Source of the DNA: Pirellula staleyi DSM 6068
GTDB lineage: Bacteria > Planctomycetota > Planctomycetia > Pirellulales > Pirellulaceae
Reading direction: 5' to 3'
Assembly (NCBI GenBank): GCA_945875845.1
Contig: CAMCMB010000043.1
Coordinates: 1-60,098 of the forward strand
DNA: 60,098 bases
The notes under the pieces are model-generated. The model worked only from the letters and a program-made list of their open reading frames with translations, made no database searches and was not told the DNA's origin. The translations under genes were made by a program, and so were the position numbers. Of the stretch, positions 53,397-60,098 are shown in pieces; the stretch's first letter is position 1; the number at the start of each line of letters is the position of its first letter.

Positions 53397-53490
53397 GCCT
53401 GCCCGGTTCTCGATTCCCAGCGGCTGTATCGGGGCGACGACCCCATACACCGACAAGGCGCTGGGCACAGCCCTGCCAATGAAGTGAGCA

Positions 53491-53520
53491 AACGATGGCT
53501 AGTCAATGCTAGCCATCGTT
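53491..53520 (+). terminator. Perfect hairpin after the giant gene
   Basis: The 12-bp arms AACGATGGCTAG and CTAGCCATCGTT are perfectly complementary around a 6-nt loop. There is no long T run, so it may be a weak terminator or a 3' stabilising hairpin. Confidence 0.65.
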
Positions 53521-53669
53521 CTTGACGACTGTGAGGCTCGTGGCGTCAGGTCGATTACAAGGAGGCTGAGAAATAGATTGAACCCACTAGATCGCCTATA
53601 CAATCTGCCGATAGACCTCGGTATGGATTCAACGCTATTTCCTTTCCGTCAGCTATCGGTAGCCTCATA

Positions 53670-54668
53670 ATGAAGATGACATTGGGTTTGGTTGCGTTAG
53701 CGTTTTCGCTGATGTTGGAACATTCGGCTACTGGCCAAGGAATCGCTACCGACGCGTGCGACAACTCTACCTGCGATAGCTTGCCTGTGGCAAAGACGAC
53801 CTTACCGACGTGGTGGATGTCGGCCGATGTCCTTTTCTTATACCGCACCCAGAACAATCGCACCACGATGGTGGTCGACGAAAACAACGCATTAGCTCCG
53901 GTGCTGACAGGTAGCGAATTGTCCTTTGGAATGGCAGCAGGACCGCGATTGGCCACCGGTTGGACGTGGAAGTCGGGATACACGGCGGAACTGGTTTACT
54001 TCGGGATGAACAACTGGGCCAGTCAAGCGACCGCAACCGGCAACAACAACCTGAGTATTCCAGGCGATCTCGGGTTGGCGACCTTTGACTTCTTCGCTGC
54101 CGACCGCATGGAAGTTACGTATGACTCGAGCATTCAAAACGTGGAGGCAAACCTTTGGTCGCCCAGGGCTGGGATGGAGTGGCTAACTGGATTGCGTCAC
54201 TTTAGCGTAATCGAGAACTTTAAGATCGCTTCGTTCGATGTGGACACTTACAAGAGCGATTATCAGATCCAAACCAACAACCAATTCTACGGTAGCCAGA
54301 TTGGAGTCCGCAAGCGTTGGACGAGGAAGGGGTTGAGCTTTGCACCCGAAGCCAAATTCGGGCTCTTCGGCAACGCGAACAATCAGCATTCGCTGGTGCG
54401 CGATGTGGACAACAGCAAAGTTCTTCGCGATGTGACGGCATCATCATCGATCGTATCGAGCCTTTCGGAACTGCGATTGGTGGGTGATGCAGCCATTACC
54501 AACAACTTCAAGCTGACCTTTGGCTACAATCTGATTTGGCTCACGGGTGTTGCACAAGCCCCCTACCAGCTGGACTTCACCTACAATGACAGCAGCAGCG
54601 ACTTTGTCGATGACAACCACAGCATCTTCTATCATGGTGCCAATGCCGGTCTAAATTGGAGTTGGTAA
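53670..54668 (+). CDS. BBP7-family outer-membrane beta-barrel protein
   Basis: The protein has 332 residues. A signal peptide (MKMTLGLVALAFSLMLEHSATG) is followed by a beta-rich protein with alternating aromatic strands (WWMSADVLFLYR near the start, FGYNLIWLTGV near the end) and a C-terminal NWSW ending with an aromatic residue, as in outer-membrane barrels. WWMSADVLFLYR at the mature N-terminus is characteristic of the BBP7 family (formerly DUF1551), expanded in planctomycetes. Its function is not known. It has its own start 273 bp after the giant gene and a hairpin lies between them, so co-transcription is not required. Confidence 0.82.
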   Translation: MKMTLGLVALAFSLMLEHSATGQGIATDACDNSTCDSLPVAKTTLPTWWMSADVLFLYRTQNNRTTMVVDENNALAPVLTGSELSFGMAAGPRLATGWTWKSGYTAELVYFGMNNWASQATATGNNNLSIPGDLGLATFDFFAADRMEVTYDSSIQNVEANLWSPRAGMEWLTGLRHFSVIENFKIASFDVDTYKSDYQIQTNNQFYGSQIGVRKRWTRKGLSFAPEAKFGLFGNANNQHSLVRDVDNSKVLRDVTASSSIVSSLSELRLVGDAAITNNFKLTFGYNLIWLTGVAQAPYQLDFTYNDSSSDFVDDNHSIFYHGANAGLNWSW

Positions 54669-54966
54669 GGTACCATTTCACTTTTCTCTTCGATGATAAC
54701 TGGCTCGTCTCTCGGCAAGCAACGTCAGGAGAAGCGAGCTTCGGCAAAACAAGTTGTGTAGCTTGAGCGCAGCAGCTACAACGAAGAGAGCGACGGGAAG
54801 GATAGGGCTCTGCAGAGGTGCAACCCGAGCGACGTGGATCCTAAGCTCGGATTGAGCTGTGGTCCTTTTCGAAGAACCGCTCCCCTCCATTCCGATTTTT
54901 GCTTATGCGATAAACCTTCGCCGCACGATGCGGCGAAATCCCTAAGCAGGATGTGTTTGCACTGCG
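54669..54966. other. 298-bp gap with no recognised feature
   Basis: This gap lies between the convergent BBP7 and miaA genes. I found no clear terminator hairpin or coding region. Confidence 0.35.
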
Positions 54967-55962
54967 TTAGCCAAGCGAGGGACGTCCCATTTGCCGGTGA
55001 ACCAAGACGGTCAAAGCCTCGCTTGCCGCTTTCTCTAGATCTTTTTCGCTGCCGATATGCAAACGTTCGATCATGGGCATGGATCGAAACCAGATTTCTT
55101 GGCGTCGCACGAATTGTCTTGTGTGCGCCTTGACTTTTTCGATCATGGATGGCCGGTCAACCAATCCGCTCAAGAACTCGATCGGTTCTTTGTAACCCAC
55201 TGCTTGCGATGCCGTCCTGCCGAGTTGTCCATGCTTGCTCATTAGCGTCTCAACCTCATTTAAGAGGCCACGCTCAAACATCTCATCGACGCGTCGGTTT
55301 ACCCGCTGATGCAATGCAGAGCGATCCCAAGCCAACACGAAACTCTTGCAGCCTCGGGGTTGAGCCATTCGCTCGAACTGATTTTGCCAGTGACTCAAAG
55401 GGCGACCGGTAATTTTGGCCACTTCCAATGCCCGAGTCATGCGGCGAACATCTCCAGCAAGTATCTTAAACGCCGAGAGTGGATCGACTTGTTCAAGTCG
55501 GCGTGCCAACGGTTCGATGCCAAACTCTGCGACGTCTGCTTCCACCGCAGCGCGAAACTCCCAGTCGGCGGGTGGGCCGAGAAACATGCCGCACATCAGG
55601 GTCTTAAGATAAAGTGGCGTGCCGCCTACCAAAAGGACTTTCTTGCCTCGGGATCGGATTTCATCCGCTTTCGCGTGTGCATCCATCACAAATTGGGAGA
55701 CGCTGTAATCGCATGTCGGCTCGACCACATCAATGAGGTGGTGCGGCACCCGTTCGCGTTGATCGCTCGTGGGCTTGGCCGTCCCTATATCCATTCCCCG
55801 ATAGACCGCCATCGAATCCACCGAGATAATTTCAGCATCGATTGCCGATGCCAAGTGCATTGCAACGCTGCTCTTGCCAGACGCGGTGGGGCCGGTCAAA
55901 AACCAAACATCTTCTATTGGAGGTTTGATCCAATCCGCGAAGGATGTTGTTGAAGTAGGCAT
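54967..55962 (-). CDS. miaA: tRNA dimethylallyltransferase MiaA
   Basis: MiaA adds a dimethylallyl group to N6 of A37 in tRNAs that read UNN codons. It has 331 residues, within the family range. The P-loop GPTASGKSS lies at 24-32, followed by the substrate segment ISVDSMAVYRGMDIGTAKP, then GGTPLYLK and the RQEIWFR segment near the C-terminus. It is the last of three minus-strand genes (cdsA, a TatD-family nuclease, miaA), 97 bp after the second. Confidence 0.96.
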   Translation of the reverse strand: MPTSTTSFADWIKPPIEDVWFLTGPTASGKSSVAMHLASAIDAEIISVDSMAVYRGMDIGTAKPTSDQRERVPHHLIDVVEPTCDYSVSQFVMDAHAKADEIRSRGKKVLLVGGTPLYLKTLMCGMFLGPPADWEFRAAVEADVAEFGIEPLARRLEQVDPLSAFKILAGDVRRMTRALEVAKITGRPLSHWQNQFERMAQPRGCKSFVLAWDRSALHQRVNRRVDEMFERGLLNEVETLMSKHGQLGRTASQAVGYKEPIEFLSGLVDRPSMIEKVKAHTRQFVRRQEIWFRSMPMIERLHIGSEKDLEKAASEALTVLVHRQMGRPSLG

Positions 55963-56059
55963 GGTTTGTCAGCAAGTTGAGGCGGTTGCGGGTTGGAAGC
56001 ACCACTTCATCTTACCCGATCGATTGCGATTTCATTCACCATGTTTGCCTAAGGATTGG

Positions 56060-56839
56060 TCATTTCATTCGCCAAAAAAGGCGTTTGGCGTTTTCGGTTG
56101 TGATTTTGGCTAGATCTTTAGCCCCGATACCCAATGTTTCCGCCAGGCATTTCGCGGTGTAGACGACTTGCGATGGTTCATTCGGCCGCTTGGAGCGATG
56201 GGGTTCCGGGCTCAGATAGGGACTATCGGTTTCGACCAAAATGCGCTCCAGTGGAACCGTCTTCGCTGTCTCTCTCAACGCTTGGGACTTTTTGTAGGTC
56301 AACATTCCCGCAAAACTGATGTACAACCCGTGTTTCAGGCACGTTTGGGCCGTCTCGGTGCTACCCGAAAACGAGTGCATCACACCGCGAAGAGGGCCCA
56401 AGGTCGACTGTCGTTCAATCGCCGCACGCATTTCCGATTCGCAATTTCGCATATGAATGATCAATGGGAGTTGGCATTCGCGACTCAATTCCCAATGTTG
56501 ATCAAAATTGGCCTGTTGAATGGGAAACGGGCAATCGTCCCAGTGCAAATCCAAACCCGTTTCACCCAACGCACAAACACGCGGGTGACTGGTCCATTCG
56601 CGTATTTTGTCCCAATGCCCGTCCTCCGCCAAATGTGCATAGTTTGGATGAATACCCACCGATGCCCAAACGTTTTCTTGGGCTTCTGCAATTTTAATCG
56701 CGGAGTCGGAGGTGGCCGCATCTACGGCGGCGCAGATCATGTTCGACACTCCAGCTTGGTGGGCTCGCTGCAATACCTCGTCGAGTTGCGTCGAGAGCGA
56801 TTGGTCCACCAGATGGACATGTGTGTCGGTCCAGCCCAT
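56060..56839 (-). CDS. TatD-family metal-dependent hydrolase (DNase)
   Basis: The protein has about 259 residues. Metal ligands are visible in DTHVHL at residues 5-10, in GETGLDLHWD, in LIIHMRNCESE, in GVMHSFSG and in VETDSPYLSPEPHR. Family members are 3'-5' exonucleases or related phosphoesterases. I start at the ATG at 56839, directly before the DTHVHL strand and 14 bp after the cdsA stop. An upstream start at 56905 would overlap cdsA and lacks sense as a family N-terminus. Tight spacing indicates an operon with cdsA. Confidence 0.92.
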   Translation of the reverse strand: MGWTDTHVHLVDQSLSTQLDEVLQRAHQAGVSNMICAAVDAATSDSAIKIAEAQENVWASVGIHPNYAHLAEDGHWDKIREWTSHPRVCALGETGLDLHWDDCPFPIQQANFDQHWELSRECQLPLIIHMRNCESEMRAAIERQSTLGPLRGVMHSFSGSTETAQTCLKHGLYISFAGMLTYKKSQALRETAKTVPLERILVETDSPYLSPEPHRSKRPNEPSQVVYTAKCLAETLGIGAKDLAKITTENAKRLFWRMK

Positions 56840-56853
56840 CGATACTGCCTTGT

Positions 56854-57948
56854 CTAGCTGAAAAAGAATCGCGTTAAGTGATAAAAGATCGGGGCTGAAA
56901 AACACAGGGTGTCGATTCGATCCAGAACGCCCGCATGCCCCATCACCAACGTACCATAATCATGAACGCCACGATCTCGCTTGATCGCGCTCATCGTCAT
57001 GCCCCCCGCGAAACCAAGCGAGGCAACCACGATGCTCATGAACGCCGCTTCCCATGGCGTAAAAGGAGTAACCCAATAGAGCATGGCTCCGACAATTCCG
57101 GTGGTTAGAGCTCCCCCCAAAAAACCGTCCCAAGTACGTGAGCTGCTGACATCCTTGGCGATCTCATTCCGCCGGCCAATTCTGCTCCAGATCCACTGGA
57201 ACACATCCGAAACCTGGGAGATTAAGACAAAGAAAAAAAGCAGACCTGCGTTGCTGCCGCCCCATTTTTTGCCGTTGGATTCGAACAAATGCAAATCGAG
57301 CAACGCGGGCGCAAACGACAGGCAGTAAACGCAGATCAATAGCCCAGCTTGGATCTGTGCTGAGCGTTCGAGAAATCGCTTATGATCGCCCGCGATAGCG
57401 ATGCGAGCGGGTATGAACAGCGACGCATAGACAGGAATCATAATGCTGTAGATCTCGTAGAAATCAATTGTCTTGCCGTTCCGGTATTGAAGTCCAAAGT
57501 CGGAAAGGCCGATCAACACGTATTGCAGTGGTGTGAAAACGACCAAGCTCCAAAAGAGAGCTCGATGGTCACCTCGTCGCGTAGGAGTCATCGTGATGAA
57601 TTCGCGAAACGCCCAGAAAGAGACCAGGCCAAACAAGACGATCGTTCCCACGCGATTCAGGAACAAGCCTGCGATCAAGATGGCAAACATGATCCACCAA
57701 GCCCATAATCGTAAAACAAACCGCTGCACCAGTGCTGGGTTGAGCGAGTGACTCGCTTTATGGGTTAAATAGTGGGCGATGGACGACGCGATTGCTAGAA
57801 TGATCAAGACGACGCTAGCCAAGATCAGCGTCGGCATGTTTAGCCAGGCACGTTGAGCGACTGTCTGCCCTATTTGGACTGCCGTCTGGGCTGGTTCGGA
57901 AAGGAGCGGCACATCGGCCTGGGCAAAAATAGAATTGAGGAATAGCAT
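56854..57948 (-). CDS. cdsA: Phosphatidate cytidylyltransferase CdsA
   Basis: This enzyme makes CDP-diacylglycerol from phosphatidic acid and CTP in the cytoplasmic membrane, the branch point of phospholipid synthesis. It has 364 residues with about eight hydrophobic segments. The CDS signature is near the C-terminus: SAIKRDRGVHDYGTLVMGH followed by GVLDRIDTL. The N-terminus carries a signal-like hydrophobic start and a linker before the first core helices. It heads the cdsA, tatD-like, miaA group and is divergent from hemC, with 128 bp between the starts. Confidence 0.92.
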   Translation of the reverse strand: MLFLNSIFAQADVPLLSEPAQTAVQIGQTVAQRAWLNMPTLILASVVLIILAIASSIAHYLTHKASHSLNPALVQRFVLRLWAWWIMFAILIAGLFLNRVGTIVLFGLVSFWAFREFITMTPTRRGDHRALFWSLVVFTPLQYVLIGLSDFGLQYRNGKTIDFYEIYSIMIPVYASLFIPARIAIAGDHKRFLERSAQIQAGLLICVYCLSFAPALLDLHLFESNGKKWGGSNAGLLFFFVLISQVSDVFQWIWSRIGRRNEIAKDVSSSRTWDGFLGGALTTGIVGAMLYWVTPFTPWEAAFMSIVVASLGFAGGMTMSAIKRDRGVHDYGTLVMGHAGVLDRIDTLCFSAPIFYHLTRFFFS

Positions 57949-58076
57949 CTGACCAATTGGGACTGTGGTTCGAACTTCGTTGCTATATTATCAAGATTTT
58001 GCGACTTGCCGAGACGAATGTCCTTTGTTTTTGCCAGACGCGACGCTCTCCCACGGTTTTTTCGATCGGATTCCAT

Positions 58077-59015
58077 ATGTTGATTCGGCTTGGTACACGC
58101 CAAAGTGCACTTGCGCTGTGGCAAGCAGAGTACATTTCCAGCGCATTGCGTTCCCTGGGACATCAAGTGGAGTTGGTGAAAATCACAACTTCCGGTGATG
58201 TTTCGACGACTCCGCTTGGGCAATCGGGCGGGCAAGGAGTCTTTACCAAGGAAATTCAACGAGCCTTGCTTGACAACCGCTGTGATTTAGCAGTTCACAG
58301 CCTAAAAGACCTACCGACCGAAATCATTCCTGCGCTTGCTCTGGCGGCTGTGCCCGAGCGCGAGGACGTTGCCGATTGTTTGATTTCCGGCGGATTGACT
58401 CTAAGTGAATTGCCCAGTGGAGCAAGGATTGGGACCGGTTCCCCGCGTCGAAAAGCGCAGATGTTGCACTTAAGGCCCGATCTCGCGGTGATCGATATTC
58501 GCGGAAATGTAGACACTCGGATTCGAAAACTCGACGAAGGCCAATTCGAAGGGATCCTGCTGGCATATGCGGGTCTACATCGACTTGGGCTTACATCCCG
58601 GATCACGCAAAAACTGACAAACGAACTTATGTTGCCCGCCGTGGGTCAAGCTGCCTTGGGGCTTGAAACGCGTTCGGACGATTCGGAAACCATCCAAGCG
58701 GTACAGCAACTCGACCATCCGGCGACGCATGCCGCGGTATTGGCCGAACGCACATTGCTTCGGTCGATGCGAGCCGGTTGCTTGGCACCGTTAGCAGCCA
58801 ACGCCATCGTGCATGCTGAATCGATGCAAATGGAGGCTCGCGTTTTTTCGGCGGACGGCCAGAAAGTGATAGAAGCCAAGCAACGCATGGAATTCCCGAG
58901 TGAGTTGGGCCGATTGGAGCTCTTTGCAATCGCGGAACAACTTGGCATCAAGGCGGCCGAACAGCTAACAACCCTGGGTGCATCCGTGTTGATCGAGGAG
59001 GCTCGAATTCAATGA
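58077..59015 (+). CDS. hemC: Hydroxymethylbilane synthase (porphobilinogen deaminase)
   Basis: HemC joins four porphobilinogen units to hydroxymethylbilane in haem synthesis. It has 312 residues from the ATG at 58077, the normal family length; the upstream extension to 57957 has no family character. Visible motifs are LIRLGTRQSALALWQ at the start, DLAVHSLKDLPTE, GTGSPRRKAQ, DIRGNVDTRIRKL and the dipyrromethane cofactor Cys in RAGCLAPLAAN. No ribosome-binding site stands out. Confidence 0.96.
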   Translation: MLIRLGTRQSALALWQAEYISSALRSLGHQVELVKITTSGDVSTTPLGQSGGQGVFTKEIQRALLDNRCDLAVHSLKDLPTEIIPALALAAVPEREDVADCLISGGLTLSELPSGARIGTGSPRRKAQMLHLRPDLAVIDIRGNVDTRIRKLDEGQFEGILLAYAGLHRLGLTSRITQKLTNELMLPAVGQAALGLETRSDDSETIQAVQQLDHPATHAAVLAERTLLRSMRAGCLAPLAANAIVHAESMQMEARVFSADGQKVIEAKQRMEFPSELGRLELFAIAEQLGIKAAEQLTTLGASVLIEEARIQ

Positions 59016-59100
59016 TGTTGGGGTCAGAACCATCCGCCCGCTGACTAGCTTCCCAGCGGAATGCCTGTGTAACGGATGACATGAATTGCAATTGAATCCG

Positions 59101-59400
59101 CTATTCAGCGTTATGTAATTCCGCTCGCATTTCAACTCGCTCATCCGTATTGAAGTTTAAGAGCTTCTCTGTTGCGATACCAACTGGCGTAACGCCACGA
59201 ATGAAGTACCCTTCGAATTCAAAATGATCGTTCCATTCGTCCTTCCTTGGGTGGAATAACAGAACGATTTCTCGCGTTGCGGGATCGAGGGTCGCGAGAT
59301 TCGGCCCCTTGTGTCGATTGCAGTCAGGACACGCCAGAGCCAGGTTGTCTATACTCACAGCGATTCTCTGCACGGCTTCGTACAAGCCTTTGAGTAGCAA
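59101..59400 (-). pseudogene. HNH endonuclease lacking its N-terminal part
   Basis: The protein keeps the C-terminal two thirds of a widespread HNH family: DNLALACPDCNRHKGPNLA, then IVLLFHPRKDEW, then GVTPVGIATEKLLN. The N-terminal CxxC half-site and the first His of the HNH motif are missing. They are replaced by LLKGLYEAVQRIAVSI, which has no family character. The only possible start codon is a TTG, and the preceding gene ends just 14 bp upstream, leaving no room for the lost part. A deletion has probably joined it to that gene. Activity is unlikely. Confidence 0.7.
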
Positions 59401-59414
59401 CTTCCATGGAGCAT

Positions 59415-59660
59415 CTAAGACAGGATGAATCGACGAGCTCGGGCTTGAAGGATTGTTACGAAATGAAACGCAGCCAAGTATCGATCGTATTCGGACTGCT
59501 CAATCTCCATGAGCGTACCGGCGTTAGCCTTGTCGGCCAACGCATCTACACGCCCTTGGAGCTCTTCGTCCGCACGAATAGCGACAATTTTTCGCGCAGC
59601 TTCCGGCGTCAAGCATTCGGCAAATGGTTCAATGATTTGGTCGAGAATTGTCGTGTTCAT
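59415..59660 (-). CDS. Small helical protein usually encoded before HNH endonucleases
   Basis: The protein has 81 residues. The segment EPFAECLTPEAARKIVAIRA followed by LADKANAGTLMEIEQSEYDRYLAA matches a small family that precedes this kind of HNH gene in many bacteria. Its role is not established; an antitoxin-like or regulatory role has been supposed from the pairing. A GAGGA sequence lies just before the ATG. Its HNH partner here is truncated. Confidence 0.7.
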   Translation of the reverse strand: MNTTILDQIIEPFAECLTPEAARKIVAIRADEELQGRVDALADKANAGTLMEIEQSEYDRYLAAFHFVTILQARARRFILS

Positions 59661-59762
59661 TTCCTCATTATATCACATGGTGCTCTCTTTGCGCTTCTTC
59701 CCAATCCGGTTATCCCGGCGTTTTCCGCGTCCAATTGCGTTCACATCCCTTTGCTTTCACAG

Positions 59763-60062
59763 CTAATCCCTGTTTTCGAGCAAGTCGCGTGTCCAAAGTG
59801 GATCACGTCGGAGATCGAGAATAGCAACCACGGTCACGAATTCTCCCTCAACCGTGTAGTAAATGCCGAATGGAAAACGCTTCGACAACGATCGATGGAA
59901 ACCATCAACGATCTAGTGAATTCCACCAAAGTAGACCAGAGATTCGATGTCCGCAAAAATGCACGATCGAAAGTAGTCACCCAGACCGAGACTTTGACGC
60001 TCATAAAACCAATAGCCGTCTGCAACATCGGCTTCAGCACCCGAAGAGATTCCAACTTTCAT
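59763..60062 (-). pseudogene. RelE/ParE-type toxin interrupted by an in-frame amber codon
   Basis: From the ATG at 60062 the frame reads 49 codons (GYWFYERQSLGLGDYFRSCI, then ESLVYFGGIH), meets TAG at 59913-59915, and continues in the same frame as IVDGFHRSLSKRFPFGIYY and VVAILDLRRDP to a second TAG at 59763. With the amber ignored the total is 98 residues, the normal toxin length, and all conserved parts are in order. A single substitution has therefore probably inactivated it, unless the codon is read through. The start overlaps the antitoxin stop in an ATGA. Confidence 0.75.
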
Positions 60063-60098
60063 TTTCCAAGTTTCTGCAATCGCTCTTTGGCCTCGGAC
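60059..60098 (-). CDS. C-terminal end of a probable antitoxin (runs off window)
   Basis: Only the last 12 codons are visible, SEAKERLQKLGK and a stop. The TGA overlaps the ATG of the broken toxin by 3 bases, the usual coupling in type II toxin-antitoxin pairs. The family cannot be judged from so little sequence. Confidence 0.5.
   Translation of the reverse strand, partial: SEAKERLQKLGK

Noticed and set aside
18102-53396. CRISPR or polyketide/non-ribosomal megasynthase as explanation of the very long repetitive region
   Set aside because: Repeats are protein-coding, not spacer-separated, and no synthase domains (KS, A, T or C motifs) occur.
54678-54890. A 70-codon minus-strand frame between BBP7 and miaA
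   Set aside because: No recognisable domain and no ribosome-binding site; hydrophobic stretch looks incidental.
59667-59672. A perfect TATAAT on the minus strand just before the gene at 59415-59660
   Set aside because: It lies only 6 bp before the ATG and next to its ribosome-binding site, so it cannot serve as a normal -10 for that gene unless the mRNA is leaderless.

Overview
The window looks like chromosome of a planctomycete, probably of the Pirellulaceae. The evidence is an 11,764-residue surface protein with an LEPR-type leader and dockerin-like repeats, a BBP7-family outer-membrane protein, a PEP-CTERM protein, a primary sigma factor with a large non-conserved region, and dispersed palindromes of a type I associate with planctomycete genomes. 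The genus is an inference. No rRNA, tRNA, CRISPR array or insertion sequence was recognised.

Left part (1-9.7 kb). A type I restriction-modification methylase (hsdM, minus strand) runs off the left edge. It is followed on the same strand by rpoD with its own terminator. A 0.9 kb stretch without a recognisable gene comes next, then a small zinc-ribbon membrane protein, an anchored minus-strand protein of unknown function, a large dynamin-like GTPase, and a PEP-CTERM zinc metalloprotease whose 3' end overlaps that of the GTPase.

Middle left (9.7-17.7 kb). An M32 carboxypeptidase (minus strand) is followed by a repeat-rich gap, an MFS transporter, the remains of a sulfatase, and a carbamoyltransferase with SxtJ-like and SxtK-like (DUF5989) membrane proteins. 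This order resembles sxtI-sxtJ-sxtK. A gamma-glutamylcyclotransferase-like protein and two overlapping small helical proteins, the first WXG100-like, complete the region. Near-identical 71-bp inverted repeats flank the MFS to carbamoyltransferase segment.

Centre (18.1-53.4 kb). One uninterrupted gene fills 35.3 kb. In order it encodes a basic leader with an LEPR motif, RTX-like calcium-binding repeats alternating with FliD/flagellin_IN-like modules, about 12 kb of Gly/Ala/Val-rich repeats with a four-unit higher-order period, filamentous segments, a family of about 60-residue YYVI modules, about 20 FG-GAP-like blades, an FrpC-like EF-hand module, further calcium-type repeats, a dockerin pair and a terminal FG-GAP/VCBS segment. 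It is the most striking object in the window and is probably a giant adhesin or envelope protein. No dedicated exporter lies beside it.

Right part (53.4-60.1 kb). A BBP7 outer-membrane protein is followed by a minus-strand cdsA-tatD-miaA group and a divergent hemC. The edge is a decaying accessory patch: an HNH endonuclease gene without its 5' part, its usual small partner gene, and a RelE/ParE-type toxin broken by one in-frame amber codon beside the tail of its antitoxin.
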